Assembly (NCBI RefSeq): GCF_005930495.1
Contig: NZ_SJEX01000015.1
Span: 1 to 64,000 of the forward strand
Source of the DNA: Modestobacter excelsi
GTDB taxonomy: Bacteria > Actinomycetota > Actinomycetes > Mycobacteriales > Geodermatophilaceae
Direction of reading: 5' to 3'
Length of the DNA: 64,000 bases
The position numbers and the translations under genes were made by a program. The notes beneath the pieces were generated by a model, which saw only the letters and a list, made by a program, of their open reading frames with translations, did no database searches and had not been told where the DNA came from. Shown piece after piece: positions 28,064-40,391 of this stretch. The number at the start of each line of letters is the position of its first letter. Positions within the stretch are counted from its first letter, which is position 1.

Positions 28064-28915
28064 TCAGGTGGCGGCGAGCGACGCCGGGTGGCCGGGCTCC
28101 CCGGTGCGGGCCAGCGGGTCGATCGGGCTGCGCGCGGCCTGGCACGTCGGGCACCAGTAGGTCACCCGTTCCTGGGTGTCCGGACCCTGGTCGCCCAGCA
28201 GGATCGGAGTGCGGCAGCGGCGGCACGGCCGGCCCTTCCGGCCGAACACCCAGTGGTCCTCCCCGCGCCGGGTGGAGCCGGTCGTGCTCTGCTCGGGGTG
28301 GTCGCGGTTGGCCTGCATCAGCGTGCGGGCCCGGGTGACCAGACCCGGCAGGTCCGGGACGTCGGCCACCCGGGTCCAGGGGTGGGTGCGCGTCAGGAAC
28401 AGCGTCTCGACCTTGTACAGGTTGCCGATGCCGGCCAGGTTGCGCTGGTCGAGGACAGCGACGCCGATCTGCTCGTCGGGGTGCGCGCGGAGCCGGCGCA
28501 GCGCCTCGTCGAGGTCCCAGTCCGGTCCCAGCACGTCGGGACCGAGGTGGCCGACCAGCTCGTCCTCGGCGCTGGTCGGGACGATCCGCATGTCGTGCAG
28601 CCGGTAGCCGACGCACTCCCACTCGTCGGAGGCCAGGACGGCCCGGATGCTGTGCCCGGGACCGCCCTTCCACGGGGTGCCCGTGCGGTAGATGTGCCAG
28701 CTGCCGTCCATCCGGAAGTGCGTGCGCAGCGTGCGGCCGTCGGCGAAGCGGGTGAGCATGTGCTTGCCGCGGGGCACGACCTCGGTGACGGTCGCGCCGG
28801 CGAGGTCGACGGTGGCCAGCTGCGGCACGCGCAGCTCGCCCTTGGTGAGCGTGGCGCCGGCCAGCGCGGTGTTCATGCGTCTGGCGGCCAGCCAGACCGT
28901 GTCTCCCTCGGGCAT
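28064..28915 (-). CDS. Nei/Fpg-family DNA glycosylase, copy A
   Basis: A formamidopyrimidine/endonuclease VIII-type bifunctional glycosylase/AP lyase for oxidised bases. It has the catalytic N-terminus MPEGDT (Pro2, Glu3), Lys51 in RGKHML, the helix-two-turn-helix DQRNLAGIGNLYKVE and a C-terminal zinc finger with CRRC and CPTC pairs. All key residues are intact over 283 residues. It is followed 64 bp upstream by a close paralogue in tandem. A -10-like GATCAT ends 6 nt before the ATG. Closest to actinobacterial Nei2 by overall appearance. Confidence 0.93.
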   Translation of the reverse strand: MPEGDTVWLAARRMNTALAGATLTKGELRVPQLATVDLAGATVTEVVPRGKHMLTRFADGRTLRTHFRMDGSWHIYRTGTPWKGGPGHSIRAVLASDEWECVGYRLHDMRIVPTSAEDELVGHLGPDVLGPDWDLDEALRRLRAHPDEQIGVAVLDQRNLAGIGNLYKVETLFLTRTHPWTRVADVPDLPGLVTRARTLMQANRDHPEQSTTGSTRRGEDHWVFGRKGRPCRRCRTPILLGDQGPDTQERVTYWCPTCQAARSPIDPLARTGEPGHPASLAAT

Positions 28916-28979
28916 CTGGCCATGATCCCCGTCCACGTCCGCTCGTGCCGACCTGGTGCCGCGGGAGCGGGCCCGGTCG

Positions 28980-29834
28980 TCACGGGTGGCGGGCGCGGCG
29001 CGCCTCGGTGCCGGGCTCACCGGTGCGTGCCCGCGGATCCACCGGTGCAGGGGTGGCCTGGCAGGAGGGGCACCACCAGGTGATCCGCTCCTGCAGGTCG
29101 GGGCCCTGGTCGCCGAGCAGGATCGGCGTCCGGCAGCGGCGGCACGGCCGGCCCTTCCGACCGGCGACCCAGTGGTCCTGACCGTGGCGGGTCTCGCCGG
29201 TGGTGCTCTGCGCGGGGTGGTCGCGGTTGGCCAGCATCAAGGTGCGGGCCCGGGTGACCAGCCCGCCGAGGTCCGGCACGTCGGCGACCCGGGCCCACGG
29301 GTTCACGCCGGTCAGGAACAGGGCCTCGACCTTGTACAGGTTGCCGATGCCGGCCAGGTTGCGCTGGTCGAGGACAGCGACGCCGATCTGCTCGTCGGGG
29401 TGCGCGCGGAGCCGGCGCAGCGCCTCGTCGAGGTCCCAGTCCGGTCCCAGCACGTCGGGACCGAGGTGGCCGACCAGCTCGTCCTCGGCGCTGGTCGGGA
29501 CGATCCGCATGTCGTGCAGGCGGTAGCCGACGCACTCCCACTCGTCGGAGGCCAGGACGGCCCGGATGCTGTGCCCGGGACCGCCCTTCCACGGTCTGCC
29601 CGGGCGGTAGATGTGCCAGCTGCCGTCCATCCGGAAGTGCGTCCGCAGGGTCCGGCCGTCGGCGAGGCGGGTGAGCATGTGCTTGCCGCGGGGCACGACC
29701 TCGGTGACCGTCGCGCCGGTGAGGTCGACGGCGGCCAGCTGCGGCACCCGCAGCTCACCCCGGCGCAGCGTGGCGCCGGCCAGCGCGGTGTTCATCCGCC
29801 GGGCGGCCAGCCAGACGGTGTCTCCCTCGGGCAC
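28980..29834 (-). CDS. Nei/Fpg-family DNA glycosylase, copy B
   Basis: Tandem paralogue of copy A with the same architecture: catalytic Pro2 and Glu3, RGKHML, an identical DQRNLAGIGNLYKVE helix-two-turn-helix, and CRRC/CPSC zinc pairs. The start must be GTG 29834, because the enzyme needs proline directly after the initiator; an ATG 9 bp upstream would block it. A -10-like GACCAT lies 7 nt before that GTG. The core of the gene is almost base-for-base identical to copy A while both ends differ. It has 284 residues. Confidence 0.93.
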   Translation of the reverse strand: MPEGDTVWLAARRMNTALAGATLRRGELRVPQLAAVDLTGATVTEVVPRGKHMLTRLADGRTLRTHFRMDGSWHIYRPGRPWKGGPGHSIRAVLASDEWECVGYRLHDMRIVPTSAEDELVGHLGPDVLGPDWDLDEALRRLRAHPDEQIGVAVLDQRNLAGIGNLYKVEALFLTGVNPWARVADVPDLGGLVTRARTLMLANRDHPAQSTTGETRHGQDHWVAGRKGRPCRRCRTPILLGDQGPDLQERITWWCPSCQATPAPVDPRARTGEPGTEARRARHP

Positions 29835-29971
29835 GACGACCATGGTCCCCGGCGGAGCCGCTCAGCGCCCGGACCCTCCCGGTGACCGGTCCCCGGAGGG
29901 GCGGCCCCGCTGTGAGCGGGGAGACAACCGGGAACAGCTCGAGGTCCGCCGGTGCTCACGTGCCCGTGACC

Positions 29972-30550
29972 ATGTCGACGCGTCTGCGCAGCCTCACCAG
30001 CGCCCCGGCCCCGCAGCCGGTCGCGGAGCCCGTGACGGTGACCGTCGCCAGGGTGGTGCACCCGCCTCAGCAGGCGGCCTTCGAGCGCTGGGCGGCCGAG
30101 ATCCAGGAGCTCCTGGCCAGCTTCCCGGGCAACCTCGGTTCCTCGCTGCTCCGCCCCGGTCCGGGCAGCGACGAGTTCCACCTGGTCTTCCGCTTCACCG
30201 ACGACGAGGCGCTCAGCGCTTGGGAGCGGTCGCCGGAGCGGGCCGAGGCCCTCGCCCGGGTGCACCAGCTGGTCGAGGACTCGCGCACCGCCCGTGCGGT
30301 CGGCCTGGAGAGCTTCTTCGCGGTCCCGCCCGAGCCCGGTCCGGCCTGGCGCAGCTGGGTCCTCACCGTCGCCGTCGTCCTGGCGATGACCACGACGTTC
30401 CAGCTGGTCGCGGTGCCGTTCGTGGGCAGCTGGCCCTGGGGCCTGCGGCTGCTGCTGTCGGCGGTCTACGTGGTCACCGCGCTGCGCCTGCTCATGCCGC
30501 GGCTCAGCCGCCGGTTCGGACCCTGGCTGCAGGGCTCCCGCCGCCGCTGA
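29972..30550 (+). CDS. ABM-like (antibiotic biosynthesis monooxygenase-type) membrane protein
   Basis: The N-terminal half (residues about 17-115) resembles a ferredoxin-like ABM dimer domain: VTVTVARVVHPPQQAAFERW, then FHLVFRFTDDEALSAWERSP. The C-terminal half has two membrane segments (WVLTVAVVLAMTTTFQLVAV and LRLLLSAVYVVTALRLLM). Fusions of this kind occur among predicted heme- or quinone-related proteins, but I do not assign a reaction. The start is uncertain between ATG 29972 and GTG 29966. It ends 15 bp from the convergent lhr gene. Confidence 0.75.
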   Translation: MSTRLRSLTSAPAPQPVAEPVTVTVARVVHPPQQAAFERWAAEIQELLASFPGNLGSSLLRPGPGSDEFHLVFRFTDDEALSAWERSPERAEALARVHQLVEDSRTARAVGLESFFAVPPEPGPAWRSWVLTVAVVLAMTTTFQLVAVPFVGSWPWGLRLLLSAVYVVTALRLLMPRLSRRFGPWLQGSRRR

Positions 30551-30565
30551 TCCCGGCGCCGCCGG

Positions 30566-35200
<4,635 letters not shown>

Positions 35201-35207
35201 GTCCCCC

Positions 35208-35213
35208 AGTGTC
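35208..35213 (-). promoter_or_regulatory. -10-like element (GACACT) of lhr
   Basis: GACACT on the minus strand ends 7 nt before GTG 35200, followed by a run of five G residues. Confidence 0.4.
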
Positions 35214-35290
35214 CACGCGGGTACGACAGTCTGCCGGTGCCCGCGCAGGTCAGCTGGACGAACCGACACGTCGACATCTCGCTCGCGACG

Positions 35291-35308
35291 AATGACACTG
35301 GTGTCGTT
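35291..35308. promoter_or_regulatory. imperfect inverted repeat upstream of the KTSC gene
   Basis: AATGACAC-TG-GTGTCGTT, 7 of 8 arm positions symmetric, about 25 bp before the KTSC start. A possible operator; low certainty. Confidence 0.3.
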
Positions 35309-35332
35309 CTGCGTCGTCCGCAGGAGGTGCCC

Positions 35333-35557
35333 GTGCTCCGGTCACGAGTCGAGTCCTCGACCATCGCCATGGTCGGTTACGACGAGGAGGAGCAGGTCCT
35401 CGAGATCACGTTCCGCGACGGTCGCGTCTACCACTTCCTCGAGGTGCCGCCCGAACGGGTGCTGTCGCTGCTGCGGGCGGAGAGCAAGGGCCGGTTCTTC
35501 AACCGCGAGATCAAGCCGGACTTCGAGTACCGGGCGGTCGGCCGCCGCTGGGGTTGA
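35333..35557 (+). CDS. KTSC-domain protein
   Basis: A 74-residue KTSC-domain protein. The domain (residues about 6-65) reads SSTIAMVGYDEEEQVLEITF then FRDGRVYHFLEVPPE and ends near GRFFNREI, which is the usual family pattern. KTSC domains are found alone or attached to RNA-related proteins and their role is unclear. A strong AGGAGG (35322-35327) with 5-nt spacing fixes GTG 35333. A second in-frame GTG at 35327 lies inside that site. It is divergent from lhr. Confidence 0.85.
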   Translation: MLRSRVESSTIAMVGYDEEEQVLEITFRDGRVYHFLEVPPERVLSLLRAESKGRFFNREIKPDFEYRAVGRRWG

Positions 35558-35571
35558 GGCAGGTCACACGG

Positions 35572-35577
35572 CAGGAT
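35572..35577 (+). promoter_or_regulatory. -10-like element (CAGGAT) before the DUF885 leader
   Basis: CAGGAT lies 7 nt before a GTG at 35585 that opens a 9-codon reading frame, not directly before the DUF885 ATG. Confidence 0.45.
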
Positions 35578-35584
35578 GACGCCC

Positions 35585-35614
35585 GTGACGCTGACCCGGC
35601 CCGCGGATGACTGA
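35585..35614 (+). CDS. putative 9-codon leader ORF overlapping the DUF885 start
   Basis: GTG 35585 opens nine codons (MTLTRPADD) and stops at TGA 35612-35614, 8 nt past the first base of the DUF885 ATG at 35607. The GTG sits exactly 7 nt after a -10-like CAGGAT, the spacing seen at leaderless starts throughout this window. It could be a leaderless leader peptide that couples translation to the main gene. It may also be chance. Confidence 0.4.
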   Translation: MTLTRPADD

Positions 35615-37250
35615 CCTCGAGGTCCTCGCCGCGCAGTTCTGGGAGTGGCGCGCCGCCCAGCAGCCGCGCTCCCGCGACGACATCCCGCGGATCGACCGGC
35701 CGGCCGGCTGGCTGCCGGACTTCTCGGCCGCTGCCGTCGCCCGGTACCGCCGGGAGCGGGACGCGTTCGCCGACCGGCTGGCGCGGATCGACCCCGGCGC
35801 GGACCGGGCCGCCGCGGTCGACGCCCGGCTGCTGCGGTCGGCGCTGGCCCGCGTGCGGTGGGAGCTGGACGTCCTGCGCAGCTGGCAGCGCGACCCCGGC
35901 TTCTACGTCGACCAGACCCTCGGCTGCGTCTTCGACCTGCTCACCCCGCTGGAGGTCGACGCCGCGCGGCTGGCTGACGTCCGCCGGGTGCTCGCGGCCA
36001 CCCCGGCCCTGCTCGACGTCGGCCGGGAGAACCTCGCCGGCGAGGCGGTGCGGGAGTTCGCCGGGCTGGCGGTCACCGCCCTGGCCTCGGTGGAGGACGA
36101 CGTCGCCGCGACCGTCGCGGCGCTGACCTCCCTGCACCCGGTCGGGTGGGGCGCCGCCGACGATCGCGCGCTGGCTGCCGCCGGCGGGGAGGCGGGGCGC
36201 GCACTGGCCGCCTTCCGGGACTCCACGGCCCAGCAGCTGCCGGGGATGGCGAGCGCGGAGCCGGTGGGACCCGAGGACTTCGGCTGGTTCCTCCGTGAGG
36301 TCGCCGTCCTGCCGTACTCGCCGCAGGAGCTGCTCGACACCGGCCGCCGGGAGGCCGACCGGGCAGCGGTCCTCGAGCTCCTGGAGCGGCACCGCAACGG
36401 CAGCGCCCCGGGCGCGCGGCCCGCGCCGCGGTTCACCACCGGTGCCGAGCAGGCCGCCGCCGAGGCCGACGCCGAGCTCGCCGTCCGCACGTTCTACGAG
36501 GACCGCGGGCTGCTCACCCAGCCGGACACCCTGCGGCACTACCGCACCTCCCCGATGCCGGCGTACCTGGCCCCGATCGCGTGGTGCGGCGTCGCCGACG
36601 ACCTCACCGGGCCCGACCGGCTCGACCAGGACGGTTCCGCGTTCTTCCCGCCGCCGGGCCCCGACCTGCCCTACTTCTACGCGGCCAACGCCGCCGACCC
36701 GCGGGCCGGGATCATCCACGAGGGCGCCCACTACCAGCAGCTGGCGCTGTCCTGGCGGCACCCGCGCGCGGTCCGCCGGCACTACTACGACTCCACGGCC
36801 AACGAGGGCATCGCCTTCTACAACGAGGAGCTCGTGCTCGCCTCGGGGTTGTTCGACGACGCGCCCGCCACCCGCGAGATCGTCTGCAACTTCATGCGGC
36901 TGCGGGCGCTGCGCGTGGTGGTCGACGTGCAGCTGGCGCTCGGCGAGCTCGACATCCCTGCGGCGGCGGCCCTGCTGGAGACGGCGGTGCCGATGGACCG
37001 GCAGACGGCGCTGGAGGAGGCCGCCTTCTTCGCCGCCACCCCCGGGCAGGCCATGACCTACCAGGTCGGCAAGACCCAGGTCCTCGCCCTGCTCGCCGAC
37101 GCCTCCCGGACCGACGGGTTCTCACTGCGCGCCTTCCACGACCGGCTGTGGCGTGAGGGCAACGTGCCGCTCTCGCTGCAGCGCTGGGAGCTCCTCGACG
37201 ACCGCGGCGACCTCGACCGGATCGAGCAGCTCGCGCGCGTCAGGGCGTGA
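35607..37250 (+). CDS. DUF885-family metallopeptidase-like protein
   Basis: A 547-residue protein of the DUF885 family, which resembles M1/M3-type zinc peptidases. The metal motif is HEGAH (His371, Glu372, His375) in IIHEGAHYQQLALS, with a downstream NEGIAFYNEELVL segment supplying a likely third ligand. No signal peptide, so probably cytoplasmic. Its substrate is unknown. The ATG overlaps a short leader frame. The 3' end overlaps the convergent S9 peptidase by 11 bp. Confidence 0.85.
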   Translation: MTDLEVLAAQFWEWRAAQQPRSRDDIPRIDRPAGWLPDFSAAAVARYRRERDAFADRLARIDPGADRAAAVDARLLRSALARVRWELDVLRSWQRDPGFYVDQTLGCVFDLLTPLEVDAARLADVRRVLAATPALLDVGRENLAGEAVREFAGLAVTALASVEDDVAATVAALTSLHPVGWGAADDRALAAAGGEAGRALAAFRDSTAQQLPGMASAEPVGPEDFGWFLREVAVLPYSPQELLDTGRREADRAAVLELLERHRNGSAPGARPAPRFTTGAEQAAAEADAELAVRTFYEDRGLLTQPDTLRHYRTSPMPAYLAPIAWCGVADDLTGPDRLDQDGSAFFPPPGPDLPYFYAANAADPRAGIIHEGAHYQQLALSWRHPRAVRRHYYDSTANEGIAFYNEELVLASGLFDDAPATREIVCNFMRLRALRVVVDVQLALGELDIPAAAALLETAVPMDRQTALEEAAFFAATPGQAMTYQVGKTQVLALLADASRTDGFSLRAFHDRLWREGNVPLSLQRWELLDDRGDLDRIEQLARVRA

Positions 37251-39183
37251 GCCAGCGGCCGAACCACTCGAGGAGGATCTCCAGCCGCTGCAGGCGGTGC
37301 ACCGGGCTGCCGCTGCGGGTGAGCTCGTGGCCCTCGCCCGGGAACCGGATGAGCTCCACGTCCCGGTCGAGCAGCTTGCATGCCATGAACAGCTCCTCGG
37401 CCTGCCCGATCGAGCAGCGCCGGTCCTCCTCGGAGTGCACGATCGCCAGCGGCGCGGTGATCTGCTGCACCAGCCGCAGCGGCGAGGCCTGCCAGTAGGA
37501 CGCGGCGTCGTCCAGGTGCGAGCCGCCCAGGTAGGCCTGGAAGAACCACGGCGCCTCGTCCTTGGTCCCGGCGTCGCTGTACAGGTCGTACGGGCCGCGC
37601 TCGGCCCACCCGGCCCGGAACAGGTCGGTCTGCGCGAGCAGGTGCGCGGTCAGCAGGCCGCCGTAGGACCCGCCCATGACGCCGACCCGGTCCGGGTCCA
37701 GGTCGGGGGAGGAGTCCAGCGTGGCGCGGAGGACGGCCGCGACGTCGGCCACGTCGGAGCCGCCCCACCCGCTGCCCGGCACCGCCGCCCGCGGTCCGGC
37801 CACCGTGCGCATCCACGCCGTGCCGTGGCCCGCGGAGCCGCGGGGGTTGAGGTAGAGCACCGCGTACCCGGCGGAGACCAGCAGCTGCAGCTCGTGGGAG
37901 AACTGCCAGCCGTACTGGGTGCCGCCGCCCTGCAGCCACACCACCACCGGGTGCGGCCCGGCGCCCTCGGGCCGCACGAGCCAGGAGCCGACCGTCACGC
38001 CGGGGGCGACCGGCACGCCCGTGTGCCGGGGCGCGACCAGCCGGCGCTGGGCCGCGACGGTCGCGCTGGGGGCGTGCCGCACCCGCTCGGAGCCGTCCGG
38101 CGCCACCACGGCCAGCGCGGGTGGGTCCACCGGCCCGGAGGTGACGACGACGGTCCGCCCGGCGCGGGCGTCGAACGCGGTGATCCGCCGCTCCCCGCCG
38201 ACCAGCACGCGGTGCGACCCGGGCGAGGCGACGGGGAAGGCGTGCACCGTCATGGCGCCGGCGTCCTCGACCACCACCGCGACGGTCGTCTCGTCGGTCC
38301 AGACGATCGAGGCGCAGTCGCGGTCCAAGTCCGCCGCGAGGTCGGTCAGCGCGCCGGTGCCCGGGTCGAGCACCGCCAGGTGCGCCGCCGCGGGGAAGCC
38401 GGCGACGTCGGTGACGGTCAGCGCCAGCAGCGAGCCGTCGGGCGAGGGCACGGGGTCGCTGTGCAGCAGGTCGCTGCCGGTGAGCCGGCGCGGCGCCCCG
38501 TCCAGCGGCTGGACGAAGACGTCGTTGACGATGCTGCGGTCCGCGCCGGGGTGCCGCTTGCTGACGAACCAGACCGACCGGCCGTCGGGGTGCCAGGCGA
38601 ACCCGGCGTCGTCGAACCCGCCGGTGGACAGCCGGGTGGGCGCCCCGCGACCGCCGGCGTCGACCAGGTACGCCTGACGCGGGCGGTCCACCGTCCAGCC
38701 GACGCCGTCCTCCCGGTAGCCCAGCGTGGTCAGCCGCCGCGGCGGGCGGCGGTCCTCCGGGAGCTCGTACCAGCCCCGGTCGACCGGCTCCCGGACGACG
38801 AACAGCAGGCGCCGTCCGTCGGGGGACCAGGCGAGCTCCTCGACCGGGTCCGGCCACCCGGCGACAGCGGAGGTGACCGTCCCGTCCGGCGCGACCAGCC
38901 GCACCTCGCACCCCTCCGGCCGGTCCACCACGACGGCCAGCCGGTCGTCGGCCGGTGACCAGCGGGGCAGCCGCACGGAACCCTGCGGGTCCAGCGGGAG
39001 CAAGGGGTCGGTGCCGTCGACCGGGCCGGCGAGCACGTCACGGCGGTACCGGTTCGCCACGACGTCGGGCTGCGACACGGCCACGGCGACCCGCGCGCCG
39101 TCCCGGGACAGCACGACCTCCCCGATGTCGGCGAACCGGCCGACGTCGTCGGGGAGCACGGGCTGGGGGTCCGTCGTCGTCAC
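37240..39183 (-). CDS. S9-family prolyl oligopeptidase-like serine peptidase, second copy
   Basis: A 647-residue S9 peptidase with an N-terminal beta-propeller (repeats such as WSPADDRLAVV, WSPDGRRLLFV, WHPDGRSVWFV) and an alpha/beta hydrolase end. The triad is Ser506 (MGGSYGGLLTA), the Asp in VHSEEDRRCSIGQ and the His in FPGEGHELTRSG. The GTG 39183 lies 6 nt after minus-strand GAGGAT. The gene is divergent from the acyl-CoA dehydrogenase by 62 bp. Together with the DUF885 gene it suggests a peptide-degradation neighbourhood. Confidence 0.9.
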   Translation of the reverse strand: MTTTDPQPVLPDDVGRFADIGEVVLSRDGARVAVAVSQPDVVANRYRRDVLAGPVDGTDPLLPLDPQGSVRLPRWSPADDRLAVVVDRPEGCEVRLVAPDGTVTSAVAGWPDPVEELAWSPDGRRLLFVVREPVDRGWYELPEDRRPPRRLTTLGYREDGVGWTVDRPRQAYLVDAGGRGAPTRLSTGGFDDAGFAWHPDGRSVWFVSKRHPGADRSIVNDVFVQPLDGAPRRLTGSDLLHSDPVPSPDGSLLALTVTDVAGFPAAAHLAVLDPGTGALTDLAADLDRDCASIVWTDETTVAVVVEDAGAMTVHAFPVASPGSHRVLVGGERRITAFDARAGRTVVVTSGPVDPPALAVVAPDGSERVRHAPSATVAAQRRLVAPRHTGVPVAPGVTVGSWLVRPEGAGPHPVVVWLQGGGTQYGWQFSHELQLLVSAGYAVLYLNPRGSAGHGTAWMRTVAGPRAAVPGSGWGGSDVADVAAVLRATLDSSPDLDPDRVGVMGGSYGGLLTAHLLAQTDLFRAGWAERGPYDLYSDAGTKDEAPWFFQAYLGGSHLDDAASYWQASPLRLVQQITAPLAIVHSEEDRRCSIGQAEELFMACKLLDRDVELIRFPGEGHELTRSGSPVHRLQRLEILLEWFGRWLTP

Positions 39184-39189
39184 CGGGGG

Positions 39190-39195
39190 ATCCTC
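39190..39195 (-). promoter_or_regulatory. -10-like element (GAGGAT) of the second S9 peptidase
   Basis: GAGGAT ends 6 nt before GTG 39183 on the minus strand. Confidence 0.4.
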
Positions 39196-39232
39196 GCAGC
39201 ACGCCGTCCTGTACCCGCGGGACGGCGTCGGC

Positions 39233-39238
39233 CACACT
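39233..39238 (+). promoter_or_regulatory. -10-like element (CACACT) of the acyl-CoA dehydrogenase
   Basis: CACACT ends 7 nt before ATG 39246. No Shine-Dalgarno is present. Confidence 0.45.
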
Positions 39239-39245
39239 GCGGGGC

Positions 39246-40391
39246 ATGCGTTCCCGCCTGTACGAGGCCGAGCACGAGGACTTCCGGGGGAGCGTCCGCG
39301 CCTTCCTGGACAAGCACGTGGCGCCGTTCCACGACGACTGGGAGCGCGCCGGGATCGTGCCCCGGGAGCTGTGGACGGCCGCCGGTGAGCAGGGACTGCT
39401 CGGCATCGGCATGGAGGAGCGCTTCGGCGGGGGCGGGGTCCGCGACTTCCGCTGGTCGTGCGTGCTCATCGAGGAGCTGGCCCGGATCGGCGCGAGCGGG
39501 GTCGGCTTCGGGCTGCACGACGACGTCGTCGGCCCGTACCTGCGCGACCTCGCCACCGAGGTGCAGAAGCAGCGCTGGCTGCCCGGGTTCTGCTCGGGCG
39601 AGCTGATCACCGCGATCGCGATGACCGAGCCGGCCGCGGGCAGCGACCTGCAGGGCATCCAGACCACCGCCCGCCGGGACGGGGACGGCTGGGTGCTCAA
39701 CGGCTCGAAGACGTTCATCACCAACGGCATCAACGCCGACCTGGTGATCGTGGTGGCCCGGACGGCGACCGACGTCCCGGCGTCCCGCGGGCTGAGCCTC
39801 CTGGTCGTCGAGCGCGGCATGGCCGGCTTCACCCGCGGTCGGAACCTGGACAAGGTCGGGCTCAAGGCGCAGGACACCGCCGAGCTGTTCTTCGACGACG
39901 TCCGGGTGCCCGACGCGAACCTGCTCGGCGTCCGGGACCAGGGCTTCTCGCACCTGATGCAGAACCTGCCGCAGGAGCGGCTGCACATCGCCGTCTCCGC
40001 CGTCGCCTCTGCGGAGACCGTGCTCGCGCTGACCGTCGAGTACGTGACCACCCGGACCGCGTTCGGCCGCCCGATCGGGCAGTTCCAGCACTCCCGGTTC
40101 GTGCTGGCCGAGCTGCAGAGCGAGGTGACCATCGCCCGCACCTTCGTCGACGAGTGCGTCCGGCAGCTGGACTCCGGCGACCTGACGGCCACCGACGCCG
40201 CCATGGCCAAGTGGTGGACGACGGAGCTGCAGAACAAGGTCGCCGACCGGTGCCTGCAGCTGCACGGCGGCTACGGCTACATGAGCGAGTACCGGGTGTC
40301 GAAGGCCTGGCGGGACGCGCGGGTGCAGTCCATCTACGGCGGCACCAACGAGATCATGAAGGAGATCGTCGGCCGCTCGATGGGCCTCTAG
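39246..40391 (+). CDS. acyl-CoA dehydrogenase
   Basis: An FAD enzyme that oxidises an acyl-CoA to the 2-enoyl-CoA. It has 381 residues with the FAD/substrate segment AIAMTEPAAGSDLQGIQTTA, the signature region RTAFGRPIGQFQ, the dimer block LQLHGGYGYMSEY, and the catalytic base Glu369 in YGGTNEIMKEIVGR. The fully conserved family layout makes it certain as a family member, but chain-length preference cannot be read. Its stop and that of the convergent GH3 gene share the palindrome CTAG (40388-40391). Confidence 0.94.
   Translation: MRSRLYEAEHEDFRGSVRAFLDKHVAPFHDDWERAGIVPRELWTAAGEQGLLGIGMEERFGGGGVRDFRWSCVLIEELARIGASGVGFGLHDDVVGPYLRDLATEVQKQRWLPGFCSGELITAIAMTEPAAGSDLQGIQTTARRDGDGWVLNGSKTFITNGINADLVIVVARTATDVPASRGLSLLVVERGMAGFTRGRNLDKVGLKAQDTAELFFDDVRVPDANLLGVRDQGFSHLMQNLPQERLHIAVSAVASAETVLALTVEYVTTRTAFGRPIGQFQHSRFVLAELQSEVTIARTFVDECVRQLDSGDLTATDAAMAKWWTTELQNKVADRCLQLHGGYGYMSEYRVSKAWRDARVQSIYGGTNEIMKEIVGRSMGL

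Noticed and set aside
28064-29834. One of the two nei copies as a pseudogene
   Set aside because: Both keep the N-terminal Pro-Glu, the lysine, the helix-two-turn-helix and all four zinc cysteines, with no frameshift.
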